From NCBI GenBank assembly GCA_030605085.1, contig JAUWBH010000069.1, positions 1-27,803 of the forward strand: DNA of 27,803 nt, in the 5' to 3' direction. Below the pieces are notes generated by a model. It searched no databases and was not told the origin of the DNA. It saw only the letters and a list, made by a program, of their open reading frames with translations. The position numbers and the translations under genes are program-made. The DNA comes from Promethearchaeota archaeon (GTDB lineage Archaea; Asgardarchaeota; Lokiarchaeia; Sigynarchaeales; SOKP01). Positions 15,863 to 23,150 of the stretch are shown here, in pieces; position 1 is the stretch's first letter, and each line of letters begins with the position of its first letter.

Positions 15863-16711
15863 TCTTTAACAGAAATTCCATCTTTTAATATAGATGTCCC
15901 ATATTGGGCGTATAGCCAAGAAAATGAGTTTTACGATGAGAAAACAATTGATTATATGATTAATCAATTTAAAAGTCTAATAACCTGGTTGGAAAAAAAA
16001 ACAAAACAGAAGTTTGAGGTGGAAAAATTTCAACAAACAATGGATAGGCTTAATAAGGCACGTGAATATGTCTTGGAATTCAATGAACTTCTCAAAGCCA
16101 TCCCTTGTCCTGTACCAAGTATAACTGGTTTTTTTGGAAATTTTCTTACCATGGTGACTCGGGGTGGATCTCCTGATGCAGTTAAAACTACAAAATATTT
16201 TCGCGATATAGCAGCTGAAAATGTAAAAAATGGAATAGGTGGAGTACCTGACGAAAAGATCAGAATTGCTTGGCCCTATACTCATGTATTTTTTGATCAA
16301 GAACTACTTCCATGGATGGAACAAATTTATAATGCTGTTGTTATAATGGACCTTTTAGGTCATTATAAAGTACTTCCCCATGATACATCCACAATTGAGA
16401 ATTGTTATAAAAGTTTGGCTATGGGAACGCTAGATGCTTCTATGGTTGGAAAATGTAGAGGTCCCATTGAATATTATCTAAAATATCTCGTAAATTTTGT
16501 TAAAGATTATAAGATAGATGCCATGATCATGCCAATGCATATGGCATGTAAGCATGTTTACTCAATGGGATTGGTAGCATCTGAAGCGATAAAAGAGGAA
16601 ACGGGAGTGCCAACCTTGATATTTGGATGTGATTCATATGATTCAAGGGAAGTGACTTCAGAAGCAATCAGAGGGCAAATTTCAGATTTTCTAACTCAAG
16701 TTGTTCAATAA
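15863..16711 (+). pseudogene. Module 2 large subunit (A2), part after the in-frame TAA
   Basis: The same reading frame continues in phase to TAA at 16709-16711 and retains the conserved blocks KIRIAWPYTHVFFDQELLPW, GKCRGPIEYY, ACKHVYSM and FGCDSYDSREVTSEAIRG. The first Met after the stop is far downstream, at 15956, within a helix. Apart from the one stop, the sequence is free of frameshifts, so inactivation is recent, or the stop is a sequencing error. Confidence 0.75.
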
Positions 16712-16760
16712 TAATTTTTTTCTTAAAAATTTTTCATTTTAGTAAATATTTGGAGATATA

Positions 16761-16793
16761 GAAAGTACAGATATATTTTTAAGTGGAATTAGC
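16761..16793 (+). pseudogene. Possible second scar of a small-subunit gene
   Basis: The segment from 16761, read as GAAAGTACAGATATAT then TTTTAAGTGGAATTAGC, aligns with the B2 remnant around 15297-15326 (GAAAGAGAATATAT, TTTAAGTGGAACTGGAGC) with small gaps. This is the part coding for EREYILSGTG. The frame is not open. It lies between modules 2 and 3 and may mark another lost or duplicated B gene end. Confidence 0.4.
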
Positions 16794-16812
16794 ATAATTA
16801 TTTATTAAAACT

Positions 16813-16860
16813 CCAAATATTAAAGAGTCCAATGATTTCTAAAGTATGAAAAATATTTGG
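16813..16860. repeat. Inverted repeat upstream of module 3
   Basis: CCAAATATT at 16813-16821 is mirrored by AATATTTGG at 16852-16860, with 30 bases between. A third copy, AAATATTTGG, lies at 16744-16753. The repeat ends next to GATTCATAC, which is shared with the region before module 1. It could be an operator, but in such AT-rich sequence the match could also be chance. Confidence 0.3.
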
Positions 16861-16892
16861 ATTCATACATAATTTAAATAAGAGATTTGTAT

Positions 16893-18023
16893 ATGACTGT
16901 TATGGAAAAACTCTCTCAAGCAATCCCGCTTGCAAATCCTTGGATTGATAGCTGGAAAAATGAGGGAAAAAATGTTTTAGGGTATTTTTGTACATATATC
17001 CCTGAAAAAATTATCTATGCTGCTGATATTTTACCTGTTAGAGTGAGAGCTAGAACTTGTTCTGCAGGTGATACTCCAATGGGCGATGCATATATGACTC
17101 CAACAGCGTGTAGTTTTACCAGATGTTGTTTAGAACTAGCAAATAAAAATCAATATGATTTTCTTGATGGTATAGTTTCGTGTAATAGCTGCGATCAAAT
17201 TCGACGTCTTTATGACAATATAAGATTCAAAGCACCATTTCCTTATCATTATATAATCGGAGTTCCTGGCTGTGTGAGTGATACTACGCATGAATGGTTC
17301 AACCACGAATTATCCAAATTTAAGGAAAGCTTAGAAAAGAATTTTAAGGTTAGTATTTCCGATGAGAAGCTCAAAAAAGCGATTCGAGTTTACAATAAAT
17401 CTCGAGAATTGCTTAAAGAAATATACGATCTCAGAAAGCGCGATAATCCACCTATTACTGGAACCGACATGTTAAATATTATATCCGCAGGAATATCTAT
17501 GCCTAGAGATCAATTTAATAACCTTTTAACCCAACAACTTAAGGAACTTAAGGAAAAAGACGGTATTTCTGACTATAGAGCTAGGATAATGATAGTCGGA
17601 AGCATGCTCGATGATCCTGAATATATAAAAATCATAGAAGATCTAGGGGGATTAGTTGTGACAGACTCACAATGTCTTGGAACAAGATATTTTTGGGATT
17701 TAATTGATAAAAATAAAGATCCTCTTGATGCGATTGGAGAACATTATCTATCAAAAATCTCATGTCCACGTATGACCGGTAAATATCCCGAAAGAGAAGG
17801 TTTCATGATGAAACTCATTAAAGAATTTAATGTTGATGGAGTAATTTTTCAAAGGATAAAATTCTGTATTCTTTGGTGTGCTGAAATTTTTCTGCTCCGT
17901 AATAAATTAAAGGAAGAAGGTATACCATTTCTTGAATTAGAAAGAGAATATGTGTTGAGCGGTGCAGGGGCAATGAAAACTCGAGTACAAACTTTTATAG
18001 AAATATTAGAAGGGAGGAAATAA
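16893..18023 (+). CDS. 2-hydroxyacyl-CoA dehydratase small subunit, module 3 (B3)
   Basis: The 376-residue protein is a full paralogue of B1 with the same Cys set: GYFCTYIP, ACSFTRCC, CNSCDQIRRLYD, ISCPRM and IKFCILW, and the end GAMKTRVQTFIEIL. It has a small change at the substrate loop, RARTCSAGDTPMGD where B1 has RASGCTDTPMGD, giving two extra residues. I chose ATG at 16893, which matches the B1 start, over TTG at 16887. It begins 181 bases after module 2 and has its own upstream motifs, so it may have its own promoter. The substrate may differ from that of module 1. Confidence 0.85.
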   Translation: MTVMEKLSQAIPLANPWIDSWKNEGKNVLGYFCTYIPEKIIYAADILPVRVRARTCSAGDTPMGDAYMTPTACSFTRCCLELANKNQYDFLDGIVSCNSCDQIRRLYDNIRFKAPFPYHYIIGVPGCVSDTTHEWFNHELSKFKESLEKNFKVSISDEKLKKAIRVYNKSRELLKEIYDLRKRDNPPITGTDMLNIISAGISMPRDQFNNLLTQQLKELKEKDGISDYRARIMIVGSMLDDPEYIKIIEDLGGLVVTDSQCLGTRYFWDLIDKNKDPLDAIGEHYLSKISCPRMTGKYPEREGFMMKLIKEFNVDGVIFQRIKFCILWCAEIFLLRNKLKEEGIPFLELEREYVLSGAGAMKTRVQTFIEILEGRK

Positions 18024-18042
18024 TAAAAGCGAGGTGAAAAGA

Positions 18043-19359
18043 TTGGACGAAGAAACTTTTAAGAAATATAAAAAGCTTGGAAGAGGAAGCTGGGGAAAGG
18101 ATTTATCCCTTTGGAAAATAATGTATAATGCCTTTGTTAATCTATTTAAAGAAGAAGAATTTTCTCCATTTATAGAGATGTTCCTTAACATATTTCTGAG
18201 AGTACCAAATGCTCGAAAGGAAGGAAAACCCATTATAATGCATTCTTTTAACTATGAACCTGCGCTATTTTTTGCTATGAACTTAACTCCCCTTATGCAA
18301 GAAACTTTTAGTGTTACATTGTCCCCTCTCCACATTATTGAACCATATATCGACATTACTAACGAAATAGGTTATGGTGACACTCCAACATTATGTAATG
18401 CTCAAAGACCTATAGTTGGCGCTTATATGCGGGGGGTTGCACCTATTCCAGACCTTATGTTTTTTACATCAACACCTTGTAACGCTATAGCGATGAGTTA
18501 TCAAGTTTTTCAGCAATTAATTGATATACCATCTTTTAGCATGGATATCCCATATTGGGCGTATGACCAAGAAAATGAGTTTTACGACGAAAAAATGATG
18601 GATTATATGGTTAAACAAACAAAAGACCTAATTTCTTGGTTAGAAAAAGAAACAAACCAAAAGCTTGATTTGGAAAAATTTCAGCAGACAATGAAATTGG
18701 TAAATGAGGCACGAGAATATGTACTGGAATTTAACGAACTTCTAAAAAGTGTGCCCTGTCCCATGCCAAGTATAGCTGGTTTTGCAAATTTCGCTACTAT
18801 GGCGACTCACAGTGGAACTCCTGAAGCAGTTAAAGCTACTAAATGGATTCGAGATGAAGCAGCAGAAAATGTTAAGAATGGGATAGCAGGAGTACCTGAT
18901 GAGAAAATCAGAATTGCATGGCCTTATACTCACGTATTTTTTGACCAAGAGCTCTTGCCATGGATAGAAGAGACCTTTCAAGCAGTTGTAATTTTGGACA
19001 TAATGGGATATTATCCAGTTTTACCTCATGATGTATCAACAATCGAAAAATGCTATGAAAGTCTAGCCAAGGGAGTTTTAGATTTTTCTATGGTTGGCAC
19101 GTGTAGAGGTCCTGCCGAGTATTATATAGAATTTGTCTTAAATTATGTTAAGGATTATAAAATTGATGCTGTAATAATTCCAATGCAATTCGCATGTAAA
19201 CACGCTTATGCCATTACCAGTATTGCTGCTGAAGCAGTTCGAGAACAATTAGGAATTCCTACTCTAATTTTTGGTTGTGATCCATATGATTCGAGAGAAG
19301 TCACATCGGAAACAATAAGAGCGAGAATTTCAGAGTTTTTAACTCAAGTTGTGTTATAA
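18043..19359 (+). CDS. 2-hydroxyacyl-CoA dehydratase large subunit, module 3 (A3)
   Basis: The 438-residue protein is a full paralogue of A1, with TLCNAQRP, STPCNAIAMSYQVF, KIRIAWPYTHVFFDQELLPW, GTCRGPAEYY, FACKHAYA and FGCDPYDSRE. The start is not ATG: GAGGTGA at 18031-18037 points to TTG at 18043; the GTG at 18034 lies within this site. Unlike module 1, the B3 stop at 18021-18023 does not overlap the ribosome site; some 10 bases appear to have been added at the junction. No activator follows, so it must depend on the activator after module 1 or one elsewhere. Confidence 0.85.
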   Translation: MDEETFKKYKKLGRGSWGKDLSLWKIMYNAFVNLFKEEEFSPFIEMFLNIFLRVPNARKEGKPIIMHSFNYEPALFFAMNLTPLMQETFSVTLSPLHIIEPYIDITNEIGYGDTPTLCNAQRPIVGAYMRGVAPIPDLMFFTSTPCNAIAMSYQVFQQLIDIPSFSMDIPYWAYDQENEFYDEKMMDYMVKQTKDLISWLEKETNQKLDLEKFQQTMKLVNEAREYVLEFNELLKSVPCPMPSIAGFANFATMATHSGTPEAVKATKWIRDEAAENVKNGIAGVPDEKIRIAWPYTHVFFDQELLPWIEETFQAVVILDIMGYYPVLPHDVSTIEKCYESLAKGVLDFSMVGTCRGPAEYYIEFVLNYVKDYKIDAVIIPMQFACKHAYAITSIAAEAVREQLGIPTLIFGCDPYDSREVTSETIRARISEFLTQVVL

Positions 19360-19464
19360 ATATCTGATAAAAAAAATCTTAACAATTTTGAATATGGCTT
19401 TGTAGTATATTTTCCTCATAAAATTTTTTTTTATATTTTTCAATATTAATCTTATATCGTTGGA
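19360..19464. terminator. Convergent T-rich terminator region
   Basis: This 105-base gap between two convergent genes has a plus-strand run of nine T at about 19424-19432 followed by more T-rich sequence, and a short A run at 19370-19375 that gives T on the minus strand. It probably ends transcription of the dehydratase array. Confidence 0.35.
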
Positions 19465-19857
19465 TTAGATTTTCAAATCCTTTAAGGTCAATTCAATGAA
19501 GTTTTCTCTATTCTTTATATACGGATAGAATTGAAGTATAATATCATTTTTTGTGATTTCAAACACTGATGTGAAATGCGTACCTCCATAAACATCTCCT
19601 AATGGAGAATCTGTAATTTTAGACATGGGAACAAACACATTATCATCCGATAAAATCTCAAGTGCTCCTTCGGATGATTTCTTCACATGCGGAAGAAGAT
19701 CAATTCCTCTTCTATAACGCACTACAGAATGATAATTGCTCTCATTATTTGTGTTAATATCTTTTAAACCATTTGAAATATAGTCAAAAAAATTAATAAC
19801 ATTTATACCAAATATTATCAAATAATAGTTGGTAAATCGATAGTTAAGGGGACTCAT
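19465..19857 (-). CDS. Possible C45-type acyltransferase/hydrolase C-terminal fragment
   Basis: The 130 residues contain YHSVVRYRRGIDLL, then a helix with LEILSDDNVF, and end with a beta-rich stretch THFTSVFEITKNDIILQFYP. This order resembles the C-terminal part of C45-family autoproteolytic acyltransferases (penicillin acyl-transferase/linear amide hydrolase type), which are more than 300 residues. The N-terminal catalytic Cys region is missing, and the upstream side is occupied by the TnpB-like gene. It is probably a broken gene, but the family call is tentative. Confidence 0.35.
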   Translation of the reverse strand: MSPLNYRFTNYYLIIFGINVINFFDYISNGLKDINTNNESNYHSVVRYRRGIDLLPHVKKSSEGALEILSDDNVFVPMSKITDSPLGDVYGGTHFTSVFEITKNDIILQFYPYIKNRENFIELTLKDLKI

Positions 19858-19899
19858 ATATTTTAAATAAAAATAAAATAATTTGATATAGTAATGAGT

Positions 19900-19940
19900 G
19901 ACTCTAAAAACCGAGGTTAGGAAGTGAAGACTCTAAAAAC
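19900..19940 (+). repeat. Direct 12-base repeat at the start of the TnpB-like gene
   Basis: GACTCTAAAAAC occurs at 19900-19911 and again at 19929-19940, where it forms codons 2-6 of the TnpB-like gene. Between them lies GAGGTTAGGA, the likely ribosome site for GTG at 19924. The repeat may come from a small duplication or mark the left edge of the element. Confidence 0.35.
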
Positions 19941-21282
19941 AGCAAGGATTCATTCCCTAAAACTTACCAGAAGAAAATACGAGAATATTGCTAATGCAAT
20001 CGCTTGTTTTAAAGAATCGGTTAATTTTTTAATTGACAAATGCGTAGAGAATCCTCTTTTTAAGAAAGTTTCTAAGAAAGGAAATACCTATTACGACTAT
20101 TCTTCTTATCCAAAAATCAGGAAAAGTTTCTATTTCGAGTGGAAATCATTCTTCCCTCATTTGCACACTCATTATTGTCATTCTTCTGCCCGAATTACTA
20201 AGGATATATTAAAATCGTGGAACTCGTGGTGTTATAAGAAAAAGAAACGACTTATAAATCCACTCTATAAAAAAGATTCCATGAAATTAGAGGAATGCTT
20301 ATGTTATCTTGACGGAAATTATGTTGTATTAGTTATCGAGCCGAGAAGTAAACTTTATATCCCGTTTCAACCTAACAAACATTATAACGCTCTTAAAACA
20401 GAGAATCATGGAGAAATTACCATAAAGTTGAATCCTAATAGGACTGTAGATATTTTTATTCCGTTCATTAGAGAAGTGAAAGTGAAGGAATTGAACTCAT
20501 TGACGAGCATTGATATTAACGAGAGAAGCGTAGACCTTATAACGATATTTCCAGCAAACGCAGAAATTACTCGTATAGATACTTCCAAGATTTCGACCAC
20601 TCATTATACTTATTCGTTAAAGCGGAGAACTATCGCTAAAAATATTGATAATGGAGGGAAATACCAACCCCTAGCGAAAAAGAGATTATTAAATAAGTAT
20701 GGGAGAAAAGAAAGAAACAAAAATAAGTACGATCTCCATAATATTGCAAATAAAATAAACGAACTCATAAATGAAAACGATTCGCTCGTGGTCATGGAAG
20801 ATTTAACTGATATTCGGCAGTCTAATTCTCGACAAAAGAATTTAAAGAAATGGCAACAGAAAAAGTCTAAAAATATGAGAAGAAGATTAAATCGCTGGAA
20901 TTTTAAGCAGTTTCAGCACTATCTTGATTATAAAGCTACCTCAACGGGGCATCTCGTTGAGTATGAAAATCCAAGAAATACCTCTAAGAAATGCTTGAAA
21001 TGCGGAAAGCTTACAAGTTGTAACACACAGACCTTTGTCTGTAAACATTGCGGGTTCACCATTAACCGCCAAATTCAAGCTCCAATTAACATTGCAGAAA
21101 AATATCTAACCAAGAGGTTAAAGAAAACAAATAAAAATAAAAATGTAGCGAGTCCCGTTCCCGCTGAAAGGCAATTGATGAAAACGATGTTGGGAGAACT
21201 CCGTGAGTTCAAGGAACGCATTGTTCGAGATGCAAGTCAAAGTAATGAAATATATCACTCTCTATCACTTTTATCAACTTGA
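19924..21282 (+). CDS. tnpB: TnpB-like protein (IS605/IS1341 family), RuvC-III Asp replaced
   Basis: The 452-residue protein has the plan of TnpB, the RNA-guided nuclease of IS200/IS605-type elements and ancestor of Cas12: a basic N-terminal part, RuvC-I Asp197 in TSIDINERSVDL, RuvC-II Glu292 in VVMEDL, an Arg/Lys-rich bridge region at 305-325, and a zinc ribbon with Cys357, Cys360, Cys373 and Cys376. The third RuvC residue, normally Asp in the RDxNAAxNI motif, is Gln383 here (NRQIQAPINIA), so cleavage activity may be lost. The end with RDASQ is typical of archaeal members. No TnpA gene is nearby. The start is GTG with GAGGTTAGGA upstream. Confidence 0.85.
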   Translation: MKTLKTARIHSLKLTRRKYENIANAIACFKESVNFLIDKCVENPLFKKVSKKGNTYYDYSSYPKIRKSFYFEWKSFFPHLHTHYCHSSARITKDILKSWNSWCYKKKKRLINPLYKKDSMKLEECLCYLDGNYVVLVIEPRSKLYIPFQPNKHYNALKTENHGEITIKLNPNRTVDIFIPFIREVKVKELNSLTSIDINERSVDLITIFPANAEITRIDTSKISTTHYTYSLKRRTIAKNIDNGGKYQPLAKKRLLNKYGRKERNKNKYDLHNIANKINELINENDSLVVMEDLTDIRQSNSRQKNLKKWQQKKSKNMRRRLNRWNFKQFQHYLDYKATSTGHLVEYENPRNTSKKCLKCGKLTSCNTQTFVCKHCGFTINRQIQAPINIAEKYLTKRLKKTNKNKNVASPVPAERQLMKTMLGELREFKERIVRDASQSNEIYHSLSLLST

Positions 21283-21310
21283 CAGAACGGTTCCACTTGC
21301 TTGAATAATC
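21140..21310 (+). ncRNA. Candidate guide RNA (reRNA/omega RNA) of the TnpB-like gene
   Basis: TnpB guide RNAs are known to overlap the 3' end of the gene and to run into the flank. Here that part is less AT-rich than its surroundings and has a perfect short hairpin, GAACTC-CGT-GAGTTC, at 21196-21210, plus a weaker AGCG/CGCT pair at about 21148-21166. The exact right end and guide cannot be fixed from one copy. Confidence 0.3.
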
Positions 21311-21467
21311 GGAAAGTTAAGATTTTTACCCATAAAAGATGAACTCTTTATAATTATAGATTAAAAAATGAATAAATTAAAAAAAAAGTTTTTAATAATA
21401 AAAAAGATCTCCTTATAAAAAATGGACGTAGAATCATGAATTTAAAAAAAAAGGAGGTTATTAATGA

Positions 21468-21677
21468 ATGAATAAAATGCATAATGTGTATAATACGAAT
21501 AAAAATATTGTAAAAATTCTCTTTATTTCAGGGACATTAATGGGAGTATTAGCATTGTTAGAAACTACTCTTAATATAGTTGTTATTCCGGGCATTGATG
21601 ACGCAGCATTTTTTCTCTCAATAAGTGTAGTGCTTGTAGGAATTGCAGGACTATTAAGAGAATTCGATAAAAATTGA
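21468..21677 (+). CDS. Small 2-TM membrane protein, 69 aa
   Basis: The protein has a short polar N-terminus and two hydrophobic segments, at about residues 16-36 and 46-62, with a charged tail. A strong GGAGG at 21453-21457 stands 10 bases before the ATG at 21468; an earlier ATG at 21464 ends after three codons. The strong ribosome site and hydrophobic pattern support a real gene. The function is unknown and it has no operon partner. Confidence 0.55.
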   Translation: MNKMHNVYNTNKNIVKILFISGTLMGVLALLETTLNIVVIPGIDDAAFFLSISVVLVGIAGLLREFDKN

Positions 21678-21910
21678 GATTTTTAATTTTATTATTTTTT
21701 TTTAATAATTTAAAACACCATTCAATTAAAATCAATTAATATTTTTATCTTATTATTGTTTTTGAACGGGGGTTTTTTCTTTCATAGTAAATTTTTAAAT
21801 TTACAATTTTATACAAAACTTACTCAAGAAATTTATTTATGTATAAGGTATATTATGTTTTTAGTTGAGACTTTAAAAAAAAAAAAAAAGATTTAAAAGG
21901 AAGATTTAGA
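21678..21910. terminator. Convergent terminator region
   Basis: In this 233-base gap the plus strand has nine T at about 21694-21702 flanked by ATTA and AATAAT, and the minus strand has a run of 15 T (A at 21875-21889) shortly after the iron-sulfur gene ends. I see no gene between them. Confidence 0.5.
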
Positions 21911-23149
21911 CTAAATTATTTGCTTAACTATCTCTGAAAGATCGAGAGCTTGAATCTCGTTATTTTTGATATTGGCTTTAAATTGGTTTAGGCAGAAAGG
22001 ACAGCAAGAAACTATTGCTTCAGCTGTAGTTTCTTTTGCTTCTTCTATACGTTCATTTGCGGCAAAAGCGGATAAATCTTTAAATGCTGATCTTACACCA
22101 CCTCCCGAACCACAGCACCACGCATTATGTCTATTTCGATTCATTTCTAAGAGTTCAAGACCGGGAATTTTTTGCAATACTTCTCTTGGTGGTTTATATA
22201 TACCCATGTGGCGGCCTATATGGCAGGGATCATGATATGTGATTTTCATGTTAAATTCTTTAGAAAAATTCAACTCTCCATTCTTTAATTTCTCCAATAA
22301 AAACTCGGGGAGATGTTTAACTTCAATTCCGTGATTAAGACCAAATTTATTTGGATAAGTGTCTATCCAGGTTCTATAACATCCTGCGCACGATGTTATA
22401 ATCTTTTCTATTCCAGCATCTTTAAAGTTATTTACATTTGTTTCCGCTAATTGTTTTGCTTTTTCCATTTGACCGGTCATGTAAACGGGAGATCCACAAC
22501 AGCTTTCATTGGGATGAATTCTGAAATCAACATGTAAGGAATTGAGTATTTCAGCAGTTGCAATCGCAACTCCTTGTTCTCTATAACTAGATGTACAACC
22601 GACAAAATATGACGTTTTAGCATCGGGTGTTTGTTTAATATGAGATGGCAACCAATTTAATCGATCTCCGTGTTTTTCCATATATGGATTGTTTTCAACC
22701 ATGGTATGTTCGGTATACAGTTTTTGTTCTGGCATTGGACCATAACCTTGTTTGACCGCTTCTTCTCTCATTGCCATTAACCATTCTCCCGCGTAAGTAT
22801 GAATTTCAGGGACTTGGCATTGCTGTAGGCATGCCATGCATACAGAACATTGATAAAATATATTCGCTAAATGCTCAGTCCAATTGAGCTTACCTGATGT
22901 AACTCCCCAAGTTAATAAGTTTTTGCCTCCAAGATAATATGATTCAAACTTCCTAAATTCTCCTGATGGACAAACCGCTGCCCAATCAGCATCTTGATAA
23001 ACAGTTCTACAAGTACCACATTTCCCACATTGGTATATAATATCTTTGTAATGTTCTATATCCTGGTGTCTATCAATCTTATGAATCTCTTGCTTCATAT
23101 CAACATGGGTGACACCCATTCGTTTAACATATCTAACTCGTTTAGCCAT
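21911..23149 (-). CDS. Double-CCG iron-sulfur protein (GlcF/HdrD-like)
   Basis: The 412-residue protein has two N-terminal [4Fe-4S] motifs, CGKCGTCR with a later VCP, and CSVCMACLQQCQVP, followed by two CCG domains: SCCGSP with SCAGCYRTW, and WCCGSGGG with SCCPFC. This is the plan of the electron-transfer subunit of GlcDEF- and LutA/HdrD-like oxidoreductases. It follows the FAD-oxidase gene by one base, so both form one enzyme in all likelihood, passing electrons from a 2-hydroxyacid to a quinone, ETF or similar carrier. I prefer ATG at 23149, just after the preceding stop; an upstream in-frame ATG at 23167 would overlap the FAD-oxidase gene. The enzyme is soluble or membrane-associated; no TM helix is seen. 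Confidence 0.85.
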   Translation of the reverse strand: MAKRVRYVKRMGVTHVDMKQEIHKIDRHQDIEHYKDIIYQCGKCGTCRTVYQDADWAAVCPSGEFRKFESYYLGGKNLLTWGVTSGKLNWTEHLANIFYQCSVCMACLQQCQVPEIHTYAGEWLMAMREEAVKQGYGPMPEQKLYTEHTMVENNPYMEKHGDRLNWLPSHIKQTPDAKTSYFVGCTSSYREQGVAIATAEILNSLHVDFRIHPNESCCGSPVYMTGQMEKAKQLAETNVNNFKDAGIEKIITSCAGCYRTWIDTYPNKFGLNHGIEVKHLPEFLLEKLKNGELNFSKEFNMKITYHDPCHIGRHMGIYKPPREVLQKIPGLELLEMNRNRHNAWCCGSGGGVRSAFKDLSAFAANERIEEAKETTAEAIVSCCPFCLNQFKANIKNNEIQALDLSEIVKQII

Positions 23150-23150
23150 A

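Noticed and set aside
21464..21475. ATG at 21464 after the strong GGAGG site
   Set aside because: It ends after three codons; the ATG at 21468 gives the 69-codon membrane protein.
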